Counted from the stretch's first letter, positions 12,101 through 22,900 are shown. The stretch is DNA of 64,000 nucleotides from Cyclospora cayetanensis (GCF_002999335.1 NW_020312761.1:62001-126000); one strand, 5' to 3'. The notes: generated from the letters alone by a model not told the origin. Program-made: numbers and translations.

Positions 12101-14129
12101 TCTTGAGGTTGGAATGACTCTCTGTTTTGCGTTCAGCTTCCCTCGCAGCGTGTTGAAGATGACACGCGTCATTTGCTCATATTCCTGCATGTAGCAACAA
12201 AGCCGAAGCTTTCCTATGATAAAGGCCGTCCTTCCTCTGTCTCAAAAAAAGGCGAAATTGCATCCTCTCAGCCCTAACACCTTTTACCCCTCCTTCTCTT
12301 CTCTCTTCACCCCTCCTTCTCTCCTCTCTTTACCCCTCCTTCTCTCTTTACCCTCAATCTCTCCTCTCTTTACCCCTTCTTCTCTCTTTACCCTCAATCT
12401 CTCCTCTCTTTATCCCTCCTTCTCTTCTCTCTTCACCCCTCCTTCTCTCCTCTCTTTACCCCTCCTTCTCTCTTCTCTTCACCCCTCCTTCTCTCCTCTC
12501 TTTACCCCTCCTCCTCTCTTCTCTTCACCCCTCCTTCTCTCCTCTCTTTACCCCTCCTTCTCTCCTCTCTTTACCCCTCCTGCTCTCCTCTCTTTACCCC
12601 TCCATCTCTTCTCTCTACCCCTCCTTCCCTTCTTCCCTTCTTCCCTCCCTCTTACCTGAGCGGCCACAGCTCCCAGCTGCAGCAGCAGCGATTTCACTGC
12701 CTCTTTCTTTGCATCCTTCTTCGACCGACCAATGCCAGTTGCCTTCATTTCTCTCCCCCGCACTGTCCACATCACCGTATGCAGAAATCCGCCGTTGCTG
12801 CCTCCTCCAGGGGCACGTTCGCAGTGCTCCTGCACGGCTGGCTTCGAGAACTGAAGACACACAGGCGAGCACACAAAACACAGAAAAAGAAGACACTTAC
12901 ACCAGCCCCTGCCAGCCCAGAGAGGCGTTCAAACAGCCACACACACAGCCACTCCCAGTGCGGCTGCCGACAGCCACCAAGAGACAATAGAAACCCCCTC
13001 TTTTGCAGGCTCCCCCCTCCGCAAAGAGCGAGAGAGGAGCGCAGCGACACGGAGTCAAGGAGGGCTGGCTGGCGCTCTGCGGGGTGTTCAGAGCTCCTGC
13101 TGCTGCCACCCGCATGCCTGCCTGCATGCATGCATGCATACATGTGTGCATGTGCATGTGCATGCATACCGTCTGTCGAACTCCATAAAAGTGCAGAATG
13201 AATTCATCGTCTAGAGTCAGCCTATTGAAGGCTTCAAGGCCACGATCTCCGAAGAGAACGCTCGTAAGAACATGAATGTCTGCCTTCCCAGGCGAGGGGG
13301 AAGAAGAGGCTTTTCCCGCATTCCCCCCCCCCTCCTCTCGACTGTGTGGGGGTGCAGCTGCAGAGGCAGCTGCACCTGCAGAGGCGGCTGGCAGCGGCAG
13401 CGTGGAAGGCGTGAAGCTGGGAGGGTGCCCAACTCGCTGCTGCAGGGAGGAAGTATCCGCATCCTGAGGAGGCGTCGGAGTCGAAGGAAAAAGCCCCCCT
13501 CCTCCCCCTCCCCCTCCCCCTGGCTCTTGACTGGTAGGAGGCGTCTCTAGGCACGCCCCCGCGCCGCTTCCCCCCGTTCTGAAGGAAGCGAAGTTGCGCG
13601 CGCCTGAGAAGCCGTGGCGCTCGCTCGCGGGAGGAGAAACGAAGCCAGCCGTCGAGGCTGGAGGAGTTGCAGCGTCGGGGGGGGGGGCGCTCCTTGAGAG
13701 GCTCGAAGAGCCTCCTGCGCCGTCTCGCGGAGCGGAGCGACGCCATCGAGAGAGAGGCCTCGCCATGGCGGCAAATGGGCAGCAGCGGCTCTGCAGCTTC
13801 TGCCTTGGGCAAGCGCAGCAGCTGCCGACGTAGGAGAGGCTGCGAGAAGCAGCAACGGCAGGCAGCACACAGCGGTGCACTTCACCTGCTTGCTCTGCGG
13901 GGGGGGCCCCCGGCAGGCGCAGTGCCTTCAGGGGAAGCGGGAGGCGTTCGAGTGCGTGAAGGAAAGAGCTCTCTGAAGCTGGTCGTGCGGTGGCACTGCG
14001 AGTGCTTCTGAGGAGTAGGGGTCGGGGTGTAGCGCGGAGCCGCTTGGGGGGGAGGAGGTGGCTGTTGGAGGGGCCAAGGAGGAGCCTGATGTGGAGAGCG
14101 TGGCTCAATAATACGAGCATCACGATCAC
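167..14129 (-). CDS. UPF1/SMUBP2-like superfamily 1 RNA/DNA helicase with N-terminal dsRNA-binding domain, at least 16 exons
   Basis: Predicted ATP-dependent helicase of the UPF1-like SF1B group. Exon 13170-14129 (Ser/Pro/Ala/Gly-rich, ending in [13 protein letters not shown]) joins in phase 0 to exon 12656-12850. Together they form a dsRBD ending [20 protein letters not shown]. The helicase core lies in exons 5628-5793 (Q-type motif, LNEAQRQAT), 4916-5023 (Walker A GPPGTGKT), 4334-4429, 3870-4067 (motif [10 protein letters not shown]), 3405-3513 (motif [12 protein letters not shown]), 2527-2666 ([10 protein letters not shown]), 1842-1977, 1119-1251 ([10 protein letters not shown]), 536-735 ([10 protein letters not shown]; motif [13 protein letters not shown]) and 167-278 (C-terminus ending WISWVGSQ). 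All these core junctions keep phase. Further exons that read well lie near 6.2, 6.8, 7.2, 7.7, 8.8, 9.2, 9.6, 10.4, 11.0, 11.6 and 12.1 kb. The start at 14129 is only the first in-frame Met; a Met near 13766 is an alternative. Helicase identity is certain; its exact orthology (UPF1, SMUBP2/IGHMBP2 or a coccidian-specific branch) is not. No cysteine/histidine-rich UPF1 CH domain was seen. Confidence 0.88.
2030..2412. repeat. (ACATAC)n / (TATA)n microsatellites in a helicase intron
   Basis: Two runs of ACATAC, ACACAT and TATATA repeats (about 2034-2240 and 2360-2410) lie inside the intron between exons 1842-1977 and 2527-2666. Open frames across them encode only Tyr/Thr/His/Ile strings and are artefacts. 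Confidence 0.9.
2905..3065. repeat. (TATGTG)n-type microsatellite in a helicase intron
   Basis: Alternating GTATGTAT/GTGTATGT repeats sit in the intron between exons 2527-2666 and 3405-3513. They are in the opposite orientation to the ACATAC run in the next intron downstream. Confidence 0.88.
3640..3860. repeat. CGCCT pentamer run followed by TGCATGCATG-rich tandem repeats
   Basis: A short (CGCCT)n run near 3640 is followed, from about 3725, by repeats of CATCCCTGCATGCATGTGTGCATG with variable spacing. Both lie in the intron between the DEAQ-box exon (3870-4067) and the motif III exon (3405-3513). The repeat stops only about 10 bp from the splice donor. Confidence 0.85.
4530..4785. repeat. 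(ACATAC)n microsatellite in a helicase intron
   Basis: About 250 bp of CACATACA and ACATATAC repeats lie in the intron between the Walker A exon (4916-5023) and exon 4334-4429. Confidence 0.9.
5395..5580. repeat. (TATGTG)n microsatellite in a helicase intron
   Basis: GTATGTAT/GTGTGTAT repeats fill most of the intron between the Q-motif exon (5628-5793) and the Walker A exon (4916-5023). Confidence 0.9.
8396..8490. repeat. ACACAC/TATATA microsatellite in a helicase intron
   Basis: Alternating CACACA and TATATA blocks lie in a long intron of the helicase gene. A shorter ACATGCATGC run follows at about 8735-8785, just before a well-formed exon at about 8808-8892. Confidence 0.85.
9812..9984. 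repeat. 16-bp minisatellite, unit AGAGATGCAATCATGC, about 11 copies
   Basis: Near-identical 16-bp units run head to tail inside a helicase intron. Because 16 is not a multiple of 3 and the unit has no stop in this phase series, all three plus-strand frames stay open. Each gives the same 16-residue periodic peptide in a different phase. This is a repeat, not a gene. Confidence 0.95.
10645..10710. repeat. 22-bp tandem repeat, 3 copies
   Basis: Three adjacent copies of a 22-bp unit (TGCAAAACCATGTATATTTC followed by GG). The first copy differs by one base (A for C). It lies in an intron of the helicase gene between exons 10351-10500 and 10960-11226. Confidence 0.95.
12280..12650. repeat. CT-rich minisatellite in a helicase intron, next to the dsRBD exon donor
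   Basis: About 370 bp made of variants of CCCTCCTTCTCTCCTCTCTTTA. On the coding (minus) strand each unit reads GGGGTAAAGAGAGG, so nearly every copy contains a GGTAAAG splice-donor look-alike. The real dsRBD exon donor (exon end 12656) lies at the edge of the array. Confidence 0.9.
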
Positions 14130-15181
14130 ACAGCCGCCCCTGCAGAGAAGAGGAGGAACGCTCTGCCTCTTGCAGGGGAGAAGCAGAGCAGCTAACTGGC
14201 AGCGAGCGCCTTCACAGATAGGAAAACCCCACTACCCCGGAAATTGCCTTGTAATAAGTTCTCAGCCCTTGTGGCACCTGTACTCGCGCACGCCTGCGAA
14301 AAGCGAAACAAATGAAAAGTATTTAAACTGAAGGAGGGGCAGACGATGGCCCTTGTTATCCCTTCGGGCATAACGCGGGAAATTCTTTGAAAGCCCTACG
14401 CCTGCGCCGGGTAAGAACGCGGTAGCGGCTCCCTAGGCATCCGATTCTATTAAAGCCAAAGCTGGATAGCAATAATAAATAGGAATGGATGGATAAAGAA
14501 AATCCTAAAAGCATCCACACAAAACCGTTCCTAGCCCTTCTCAGAGGCGGCTCCCACGTGCTGCAGCGCTCATCGGTTCCGTCTGTCTGTTTGCATGCAG
14601 CGCCGTCCTACGCGCTCCCGTTCCCATATAAAACGCTTCTCCCTCTATTAGGCTTTTATCTTACATAACTCGGATGAGGGGGCCACATACTTCCACTCTC
14701 GTCGAAGGCCTGAGCTCCTACAGACAGACACGTATGCACATCTCCTACCGACGCAAGGCGGCTCCTTGTGCTCTGCAGCCCTGCCTTCCGTTAGATGCAG
14801 CACGAAAAAATCACTTCTATTAGGGTGTAGGAATAGAATCGAATGCAGCTGCACTGCTACAATGGGGTCCAACAGGGGCACGCGTGTCGCCAGGCTGCCT
14901 CTGGTCGGACATGTGCCTTTGAAAAAACCTAAAGATACATCCTTAATGGGTGAGCGCCAAGCCTAGTCCTTCCTGTGGCATCCTTCGCTACGGCGCTGTA
15001 GACAGACGCGCCAGTTCAACTCCAGCATATCGGACTGTCAAAAGGTCCCTCCACTGACTCGGGGAACCCCATAGTGCAACGCACTGTGGAGGGATACACA
15101 GTAGGCCACATGCCAAACACACAACTTACGAGAAACCTGCTGAGCCTTGTTTCTGAAAATGGTCTCTTCTCTCCCTTCCCA

Positions 15182-15227
15182 TGGACCCTTCCCTACTGCA
15201 GGATTTCCTGCAGTAGGGAAGGGTCCA
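15182..15227. repeat. Perfect 21-bp inverted repeat with a 4-nt loop
   Basis: The left arm 15182-15202 (TGGACCCTTCCCTACTGCAG then G) is exactly complementary to the right arm 15207-15227, with ATTT between. The RNA would fold into a long perfect hairpin. It lies between genes and does not look like an rRNA or tRNA part. Confidence 0.95.
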
Positions 15228-16500
15228 CAGGGTTCGGTGCATGGGCTTTGCTGCACCCTTTGAGCACATCGAGCAAAGTACATCGAGTTGTGTATAGCAA
15301 CCGAGGCTGTACAGGCAAGCGCACAGCGTTGAAACGTATCGTGCTAACCTAACTCTACCCCGCAACAAAGATTGTGAATGAACAGCCACATTATTCAACG
15401 CGTCATATTTGCTCAAGCATAGTGTGAGGCGTATGATGCACACCTGATATGCCCATCCTATGATTTGGCGTGTGCAGCATGGAGTGCTGCTGCAGATTTC
15501 TACGGGGGTGCAGGTGGTTCGGCGCATGGCACTCCGTCTGCACGGTGGGGGTTGAGTCGGGCTCGCGAGGTTGCACCTTAGAATTAGAGGTCCATAAGGC
15601 AGCTCCTCCAGGAGGACGTGAAGTGTATCTTTCCCGCAACGTCCTCGCGATTTCAAGATACACCTCACTGCTCCCATGGAGTACAGTTGATGAGCCGCCG
15701 AACATGCATATATACATATATATATGTATAGGGTCAAGCCTATGTACGGCGGCACCACATTAGTAAAATATATCCAGAAGAGCAGGAGAACGAGAAGTAT
15801 TGCAGGCGTAGTAAGCCAATGACAGGTAGTTCCACACGGCGGTAGAGGCAAAGCATTGGACAAAGGGCTGGTTCTCATAGAAACAGCATCGAATACTTGG
15901 CCCTTACACACCTCAGGGAATATGCGCCCTAGTGTTCGAGCTCCTCAGAAGCTGCCAGGCAACGTGACATACTCGCAAGGCTTACATCAGAGAGGTCCAT
16001 GCAACACCGCTCAGCCTCTCCCATCGTGTGGTGTGCGGGTATGGGGAAGGCATATTATGCTGGGAAATCCCTAGGAAACAGCTCACGAAGTCTGTTGTAC
16101 TCCCGTTTTCGATCCATATGAACATCGGCAGAGTAAAGCCACTAAAGCAGGCTTTGCTGCGTCTCTTTTTCGAACTGGCATGGAGAAATCACTACCCTTC
16201 CTCCTCCTGTGGGGACCGTCAAGTTCGACGGCCCCTGATACAACCTCGCATGGGTGCGCTGCCTGGTAAGCCTGCAGCAGTACGGCGGCATCTATACCCC
16301 TAATCTGCATGCAGTGCCGATGTCATTATATACATATACATATATCTTTTCTGCGCTCTTAGGTGAAGAAGCCATGGCGATTCGCCGTGCAAGATGCTAC
16401 AAATGCTTGTGCATAGTTGGGCCTTCCTCGCGTTGCGCCAACGGCTGCGTTTTAGTGCAGCGGTCATGGCTGCGATTCGCTTCAACTGCCCTTTGTGAAA

Positions 16501-16566
16501 GGCGGCATACATACGTGGTTTCGACAAAGCACTAGGCGGCATACATACGTGGTTTCGACAAAGCAC
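16501..16566. repeat. 34-bp tandem duplication
   Basis: The 32-bp sequence starting GGCGGCATACATACGTGG at 16501 recurs without change at 16535, separated by TA. No gene is recognised here. The perfect identity suggests a recent duplication. Confidence 0.95.
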
Positions 16567-17245
16567 GAGGTAGGGGAGGAGCTATTCTTGTTTGAAGATA
16601 CCCTACCCGTCCTACAAAAGGTGCCTCTGTTGTAACGTTTGGCCCCCCTATGCCCCAGATCCTCTCAACTAACGAGCAAAGCCCCTCGTGCTCTTCGTAA
16701 CAACCCCTTAAACGTATCCGAGATGTTTGTTGAGTCTGCCTAAACGCCCTCAATGGCCAAGCTGCCGCTGCGCCTGCTACAGCCTAGCCCACTGGTAAGC
16801 CGGAACGTTGACTTCGCGCTATACACTTAATCCCACAAATGTGAGCTGCTCTCATCGTTCCCCCTCTAAGCACCTGAGAATCTCTTCGACGGCAGATATA
16901 GAGCTACTCGGCAAGGAGCCCTCCCCCTCTAACGCCTCCCTCGCTCCCTCCTTCTTGCATCGGGGTACTCAGTTCATCCGTTGGCGAAATAACTCCAAAA
17001 AGCCTCGGACTCCTCCCCCTCGAGCTGCACAACACCGCGTGGCACAAGGAAGCATCGTACGATGGTGTATGACATGCAGGAGCACAGACACCCTCCTAAC
17101 TGTGATGCACAACCAAGCGAGCACCGGCAGCAATAGCCCAGAGTAAACTCCTGCAGAAAAGACTAGGCTCAGAGCAATGGCAGTAGCTGGTATTAACAAC
17201 AACAACACCTCCTCCTCCCCTCTCCCCCGCTGCGACAAAAGGAAC

Positions 17246-19657
17246 CTAACGTGCACGACGGACTTCGATCGCGAGATGCAGTTGTTTTCCAGGCTGCAGC
17301 TGCAGTGTCTGCATAATATAAGCTCTAACAGCCTCGAGATCCTTTTGAAGATCAAAGCCAGCCTCCGATCCTACCCACAGCCACGCATTCGCTCCGGCAT
17401 TTTCTGATTCCGTGGCGACGTCGGCTGCAGAGCGGCAGCCTCCGCTGGCGGCTTCAAACGTGTCGCCCTCCTCTACCATCAGCAAGAAGATGCCGTCCGA
17501 ATAAAGATCTTCCGAGTCAAAGAGGTCTAGAGGTTCATCGAGATTGGGCAGGCAAAAGAGTTTGGCTGCAGCCTTTCTGTCCTCCCTCCCTACCACGGGG
17601 GCTGCTGTTGCACGGGGAGGTTCAGCAGCGGTGCCAGCAGGGGGAGACGACAGATTCAGTGAAGGCTGCAGAGAGGCTGCCGAGGCAAAAACGCTGCTGC
17701 TGGCGTTGCAGCTTTCCGCAGCAGGTCCTTGTGCCTCGTCATAGAGACCAAGCGACTCCTGCAAAATCCCTTTCTGGAGTGGCTGCCTCTGAAAGGCTGC
17801 TGGCTCTTGGACCGCCTCTGCGCAAGAGCCATGCGCGGAGGGAAATTCTCCCCTTCCCAGTGCGGACGGATCGAAAGTGCAGTAGTCTCTCCAGTGAAAA
17901 GGTTCCTCCGAATCTTCAGGCAAGGTTCTTTCAAGCTGCTCGAAAGGAGGCAAAACACACAACAGACACGCGATAGCCACAGAAATACATCCTCAACAGC
18001 AGCAAGCCCACCCCCCCGCCTCTGATTCGCGCGACGAACCGCCGTTTAAAAAGCGAGCTGACGCCTTCCTCACCCCCGAAGCGACATGGGAAGAAGCCAG
18101 ATGCGGGTAAGGCGGCACTGAAAATCCGAGAGTGCTCCAGAAGTCGGGAGGTTCTGAGCCAGGGGTGACGGTTTCTAGACGGAGGACTGAAAAGCACCGA
18201 AACAGACAGCACGTGCCCCTACATAGGCTGTTGGGGAGAATTTTAGCTCCCCAGGAGGGAAGCGCTTGTGCAGCAGGCGCAGCGCCCACAAGTCGAGTCA
18301 GCCATGGAAGAGAGTAGCAGAAGAGCACAGTCGGCAGCATTAGATGCAGCAGCAAGAGGAGGCGAAGCTTTAAGCGCCTCCCTCGCGATGCACGCAAAAG
18401 TATTACCCTCCCCAAGGGCCCCCCTCCCCCTACCGCAGGCAGCACTGTGACCTACCCAGACAACATCACATACACACACAAAAAAAACACAAAGAGCAAC
18501 AGCTTACCACGCCCCTCCACGAGTGCCACATTCGCTTCATAGGCTTTCACTGCAGCCTCGACGTCAGCTTCCGAGCGAAGACACTTGCTGGAGTTTCGCC
18601 AAATCCATCCCTGAGAGCCTTTTCTCAGCATATAGGCACCCTGCTCCGAGATCGGCGGGAGGGGCCCCCCCCCCGGCTTCCAGTCCGTCATTTCTGACCA
18701 CAGCAGGAAATCGGGAGCATGAGGCGAGTGTATCACCAGACGCAGCAGCAGCACAAACGACGCGTCGTCTCTCGGGGAAGCCCCCTGCTGCTGCGCGCTC
18801 CGACAGTTGCTGCTCCCCTCAACAACGGCTTCGCCAGAGTCTCCTCCCGGCTGTCTGGGAAGCTCAGACAGCAGGGAGGTGACTCTGGGACCAATCCCCT
18901 TAGAGGGCCCCCCAAGAGACGCCGAAAGGAGACTGGGAGGCTTCCTTCGCTCCGCGCCTTCCCTGCGAATCCGCTGAACAACAACGCAAGTCTTCCCCCC
19001 CCCCTCTGCGGAGGAGGAAGGCGGAGAGAGGCAAGCTGCATCGCCAGAAAGCCTCCTCGAGGCACCTCCCTCCGCCTCTCGCGAAGGCGCTCCTGCCTCC
19101 CCTGACGGCTCTTTTAAGTCTGCGTTTTCGACTCCTGTTCGAGGGCTTCCTTCTGCATGCCCTCCGCCTCCAGCTCCCTCCTTCGGCAGGAGGCTCCCCC
19201 CCCCTCTAGAAGCGTCTTGCGAGTCTCGCGCGTCGTCTGCCACGTCTCGGGAAAGCACCAGCGATCGCGGGATCTTAAGTGCTAAGCGCTTCTGCAGCAG
19301 CAACAGCTGGAATGTGAAGCCTGTATTCGGACTGCAGATAGCTCGGCGCTTTCGCATCTGCATGCGCATCACCACCACACACAGAGAGAGATAAAGGGAC
19401 AAAACAACACGTGCAACCACTGAAAGTGCCACTCGCTTCAACGACGGAGAAACCGCTGAGAAAATCCCCAAAGGCCACTAGTAAGCCTCTAAGGGTACAA
19501 CAACGGCATCACCCCGTTTCCAACATGCCCCTCTTTCTTTCTCTCCAGAAGAAGTAACCGTAAATCTGTTTTGAAAACAGTGAAAGAATCCATCTACCCG
19601 CCTGCCTTCCCACAGACGCCGCGCTACAACACGTCTCAGGCTGCGCGTAAAGCAGGG

Positions 19658-19705
<48 letters not shown>

Positions 19706-19941
19706 TTGAGAAAAAAGCATCTCAGAGGAGTCTCTCTGCTTACCCATTCGAACGCCTCAGCAAACGGAAGTCTGAGCTTCCACATGAGGAAAGCAATGGC
19801 CAGCGTTGCTGAGCGCGAGACGCCTTCCTTGCAGTGTATGAGCACGCGAGTTGGTTTCATTCGAAGCCTGCGGCTGCCGCTCAGGGAGCTTGCCACGTCA
19901 GAAGCAGCAGCAGGAGTTGCTGCTGCTGCTGCTGTTGCTGC

Positions 19942-19975
<34 letters not shown>

Positions 19976-22900
19976 TCTGTTCTGGTCCTGCGTTCGCTTG
20001 TGGAGGGAGTGAGAGGCTCAGCGGCTGCTCCTGTAGGAGGCGCATCGGTGTCGCTTTCTGTGGCGTGAATTGCCTCAGATATGAATCGAATACAGTCGTA
20101 CAGCACGCACATGATATCCTGCTGCCGCGTATCCTTCAGATAGTAAGTCTTGTATACAAACAGGCGATCAAAGATGTTGGGGCAGATATCGCCAATGGTA
20201 TTCACAATATGGGTAATGCCAGCGGCTTCCAGACACTGCACGCACACGCCGTAAAAGGGCACACGCACATACACGCACATACACACATACACATACACTC
20301 CTGGCAGGCCCTGGTGTCTGTACACCATGGTGGAAAGCAATACAACAGATGGGCATGTGCTTCTTTGCATGGAGAGAGGAAGAGAGAACGCGCGAGAAAT
20401 CCCTTGGCTACTGCTTCCGTGAGCTAGAAGGGAGCACCTCCTGAGGAGGAGGCGAATCCTCAACTCCGCTGCTCGCATGCAGCCAGTCTGTCTCAGTGCA
20501 GCAGCAGCCGCAGCAGCAGTTGCCGCAGTTTCTGTCGCACAGAGTCTGCATCTGTGTTGGCAGACGCACGATTCGTGGCAATCACCTGTACGTCGCACGC
20601 AGCAGCGGCTCCCGAAACAAAGAGGCGTCCCTCGTATACATCGCTGATGACGCGGCGGAAGTTGATGAGCTGCTGCTGCCTTGTTCGGCTGTACAAGCTC
20701 ACACCGTCCTGGAAAGCAGGCAAAGAAGGCGGCAACAACAGCACCAGCAGCAGCATCAGCAGTCGCACCAGCAGCGTCAGCAACGGCGCACAAGTTGGCA
20801 AAAGGACGCGCAACGCTGAAGGATGCTGCACTTCCTCACTCGCCTAATACCCCTTTTTTTCCCCTCTTCCTCCCCCCACTCCCCCTTCTCCAGGAGAGAC
20901 ACGTTTTCAGGCGGGAACAATAACTGAACGAAGCGTCGCTCTGCGCCCTCTCTCTGCTGCCTCTCTTCCTCTTCCTCCCCCTCTGCTGCACGCGCTTGGC
21001 ACCTGTTGCGTCAAGTGCTTACCTCCTCAGTCCGCCTTCTCCTCGAGCCAAGGAGGGAAGTCGAAGCTCCACAAGCCCTAGAGTCGCTGCCGTGACGCTG
21101 CTGCATCCCCCCAGGAGAAGCAAAAGGCGAAAAGACAGAACCGCCCCCCTGAGCCTTCCCCCCAGCAAGGCTTGGCAGCCGCATCCCAGCACACTGCTGC
21201 TTCTGCTGCATCTGGACCGTTGCGTTGCTGCCTGCAGGAAGAAAGGCGGAGGAGGCAGCTCCTCCCTCCACGGGCAGAAGCGCGACGCCTGTTGAAGTAG
21301 CGCCTTCTCGCGCAGCAGCGCCTCCCTCTGCAGAATTTGCCGCGGGAAAAGAGGCCCCCCCCCCCCCTCGCTGCTGAGCATGCAACGCTACCGCGTTCGC
21401 GGCTGGAGAGGAGGAGGCTGCTGACGCTGCAGTGTCGGAGGAAGGAGGAGAATGCCCTCCCCCCCCCCCACTCCCCAGCCTCGGAATCGCCAGCTTGGGA
21501 ACCCCCTGCAGTCGGGGGGCCCCCTGTAAACGCGAGGGGGGGCCCCTAGCGGGAATTCCCCTAGCAGCAGCAGTCCCCTCCTGCAAGTCTGCAGCCGCAG
21601 CAAAGCTCCCCGCTGGGGAGTCGGGCGGAGCAGCGTCGTTGGCAAAAGGCACCCTGTGGCTCCCTCGGTGCGAGACAGAACCATCAGAATGTCGAGGGGA
21701 GACACTTCGAGAAGAAACAGCTTCGGCTACGCTACCGCTAGGAAAGCCCTCAAAGAGCGCTGCTCGAGAATCCTGCTGTTGTTGCTGCTGATCATGTTGA
21801 TGATGTTGATGCTGACGATGTTGATGTTGTTGATGCTGATGATGTTGATGATGATGCTGATGATGATGTTGTTGCTGATGATGATGCGACTGTTGCTGCA
21901 ACTGTTGCTGATGTTGCGACTGTTGCTTTTGTTGCTGATGCTGTAGCTGCTGGAGCTGCAGACAAGGAACACCCTTGCCTGTGAGGGCGAGGGGGGGAAC
22001 GACAACAGCAGTGCGTTGCACAGGAGTCTGCTGGTGAAGCTGTTCGTGCAGCTGCACTTGAGCTGTATCCTGAGTTTGCTGCAGATGCAGGATGTTTCTC
22101 TTGGCAGGTGTCATGTCACCTTGATTGCTTATTGCAGACGTCTCTGAGTCGGCAGAAGCGGTCGCACAGCCTGCAAGCACTTCTATCCCTTCCCCAGACT
22201 GCTTCCCACCAGTTGCCAAATACGAAGACACCCCACAGCTCAACTGGGGAGGTTTAAGCAGCAGCCGCTGCAGCAGCGCGTTGCGGGCGAGTAGTGCGTG
22301 TGCCTCTGCCGAAGACATCAGCTGCTGCTGCTGCTGTTGCTGCTGCTCTCCTTTTTCGCCAGACATCCATTCCCCTCCTCCTGCAAGTTGCTCCGCAGAC
22401 CCCCCCCCCCTTCTTGCCTCTCTCCTTGCTTCTCCGCGATGCGGTTGAATGACTGCCAAGACTCCCCACGGCAGCAACGCTGCGGGAGACAGACACTGCG
22501 GTCCCTTCTGACTGCAGCTTTCAAGTGCCTCCACGAGACGCAAAGTGCGCAGACGGGAGTGATCCTTCGAAACAAAAAGAAACAACAGCCACACGAGCAA
22601 CAGCAGCCATGAAGCTCCTCCGCGTGGCCTTTAGAAGGCGCAACAAAACGATAGAATAAGGGCAGAAGAAAGAGAGATTGATAGAGAGAGAGAAAGAGAG
22701 ATTGATAGAGATATATATATATATATATCGATATAGAGAGGGATATAGAGAGATAGCGAGATGCAGACATATGAAGAGATAGAGAGAGACAGAATGGGAA
22801 AGAGCGCAGGAGAGGCATACACATACACCTATACATATACACCTATACACATACATACATATGTACATACATCCTCTCAGCTTACGAGGATATAGCGGGG

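Larger units (their letters stand above)
14130..17245. other. About 3.1 kb without a recognisable gene
   Basis: This stretch separates the 5' side of the helicase gene from the 3' end of the phosphatase gene, both on the minus strand. Open frames are short or lack any recognisable domain; the longest is 261 codons, minus strand, 15126-15911. It should hold the helicase promoter and the phosphatase 3' UTR. It contains the perfect inverted repeat at 15182-15227 and the 34-bp duplication at 16501-16566, both listed separately. Confidence 0.6.

Noticed and set aside
12216..12659. 147-codon plus-strand Ser/Leu/Pro/Phe frame
   Set aside because: Translation of the CT-rich minisatellite in an intron.
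13276..14011. Plus-strand Glu/Ala/Gly-rich frames near the helicase 5' end
   Set aside because: Antisense shadows of the GC-rich first helicase exon, which continues in phase into the dsRBD.
15126..15911. 261-codon minus-strand frame in the gene-free block
   Set aside because: No recognisable domain, runs across the perfect inverted repeat and a TATA run, and composition is not protein-like. Considered as a transposon remnant, but no transposase, reverse transcriptase or terminal repeats were seen.
19571..20068. Plus-strand Ala/Val-rich frame over the phosphatase catalytic exon
   Set aside because: Antisense translation of trinucleotide repeats opposite a clear HCxxGxSR active site on the minus strand.
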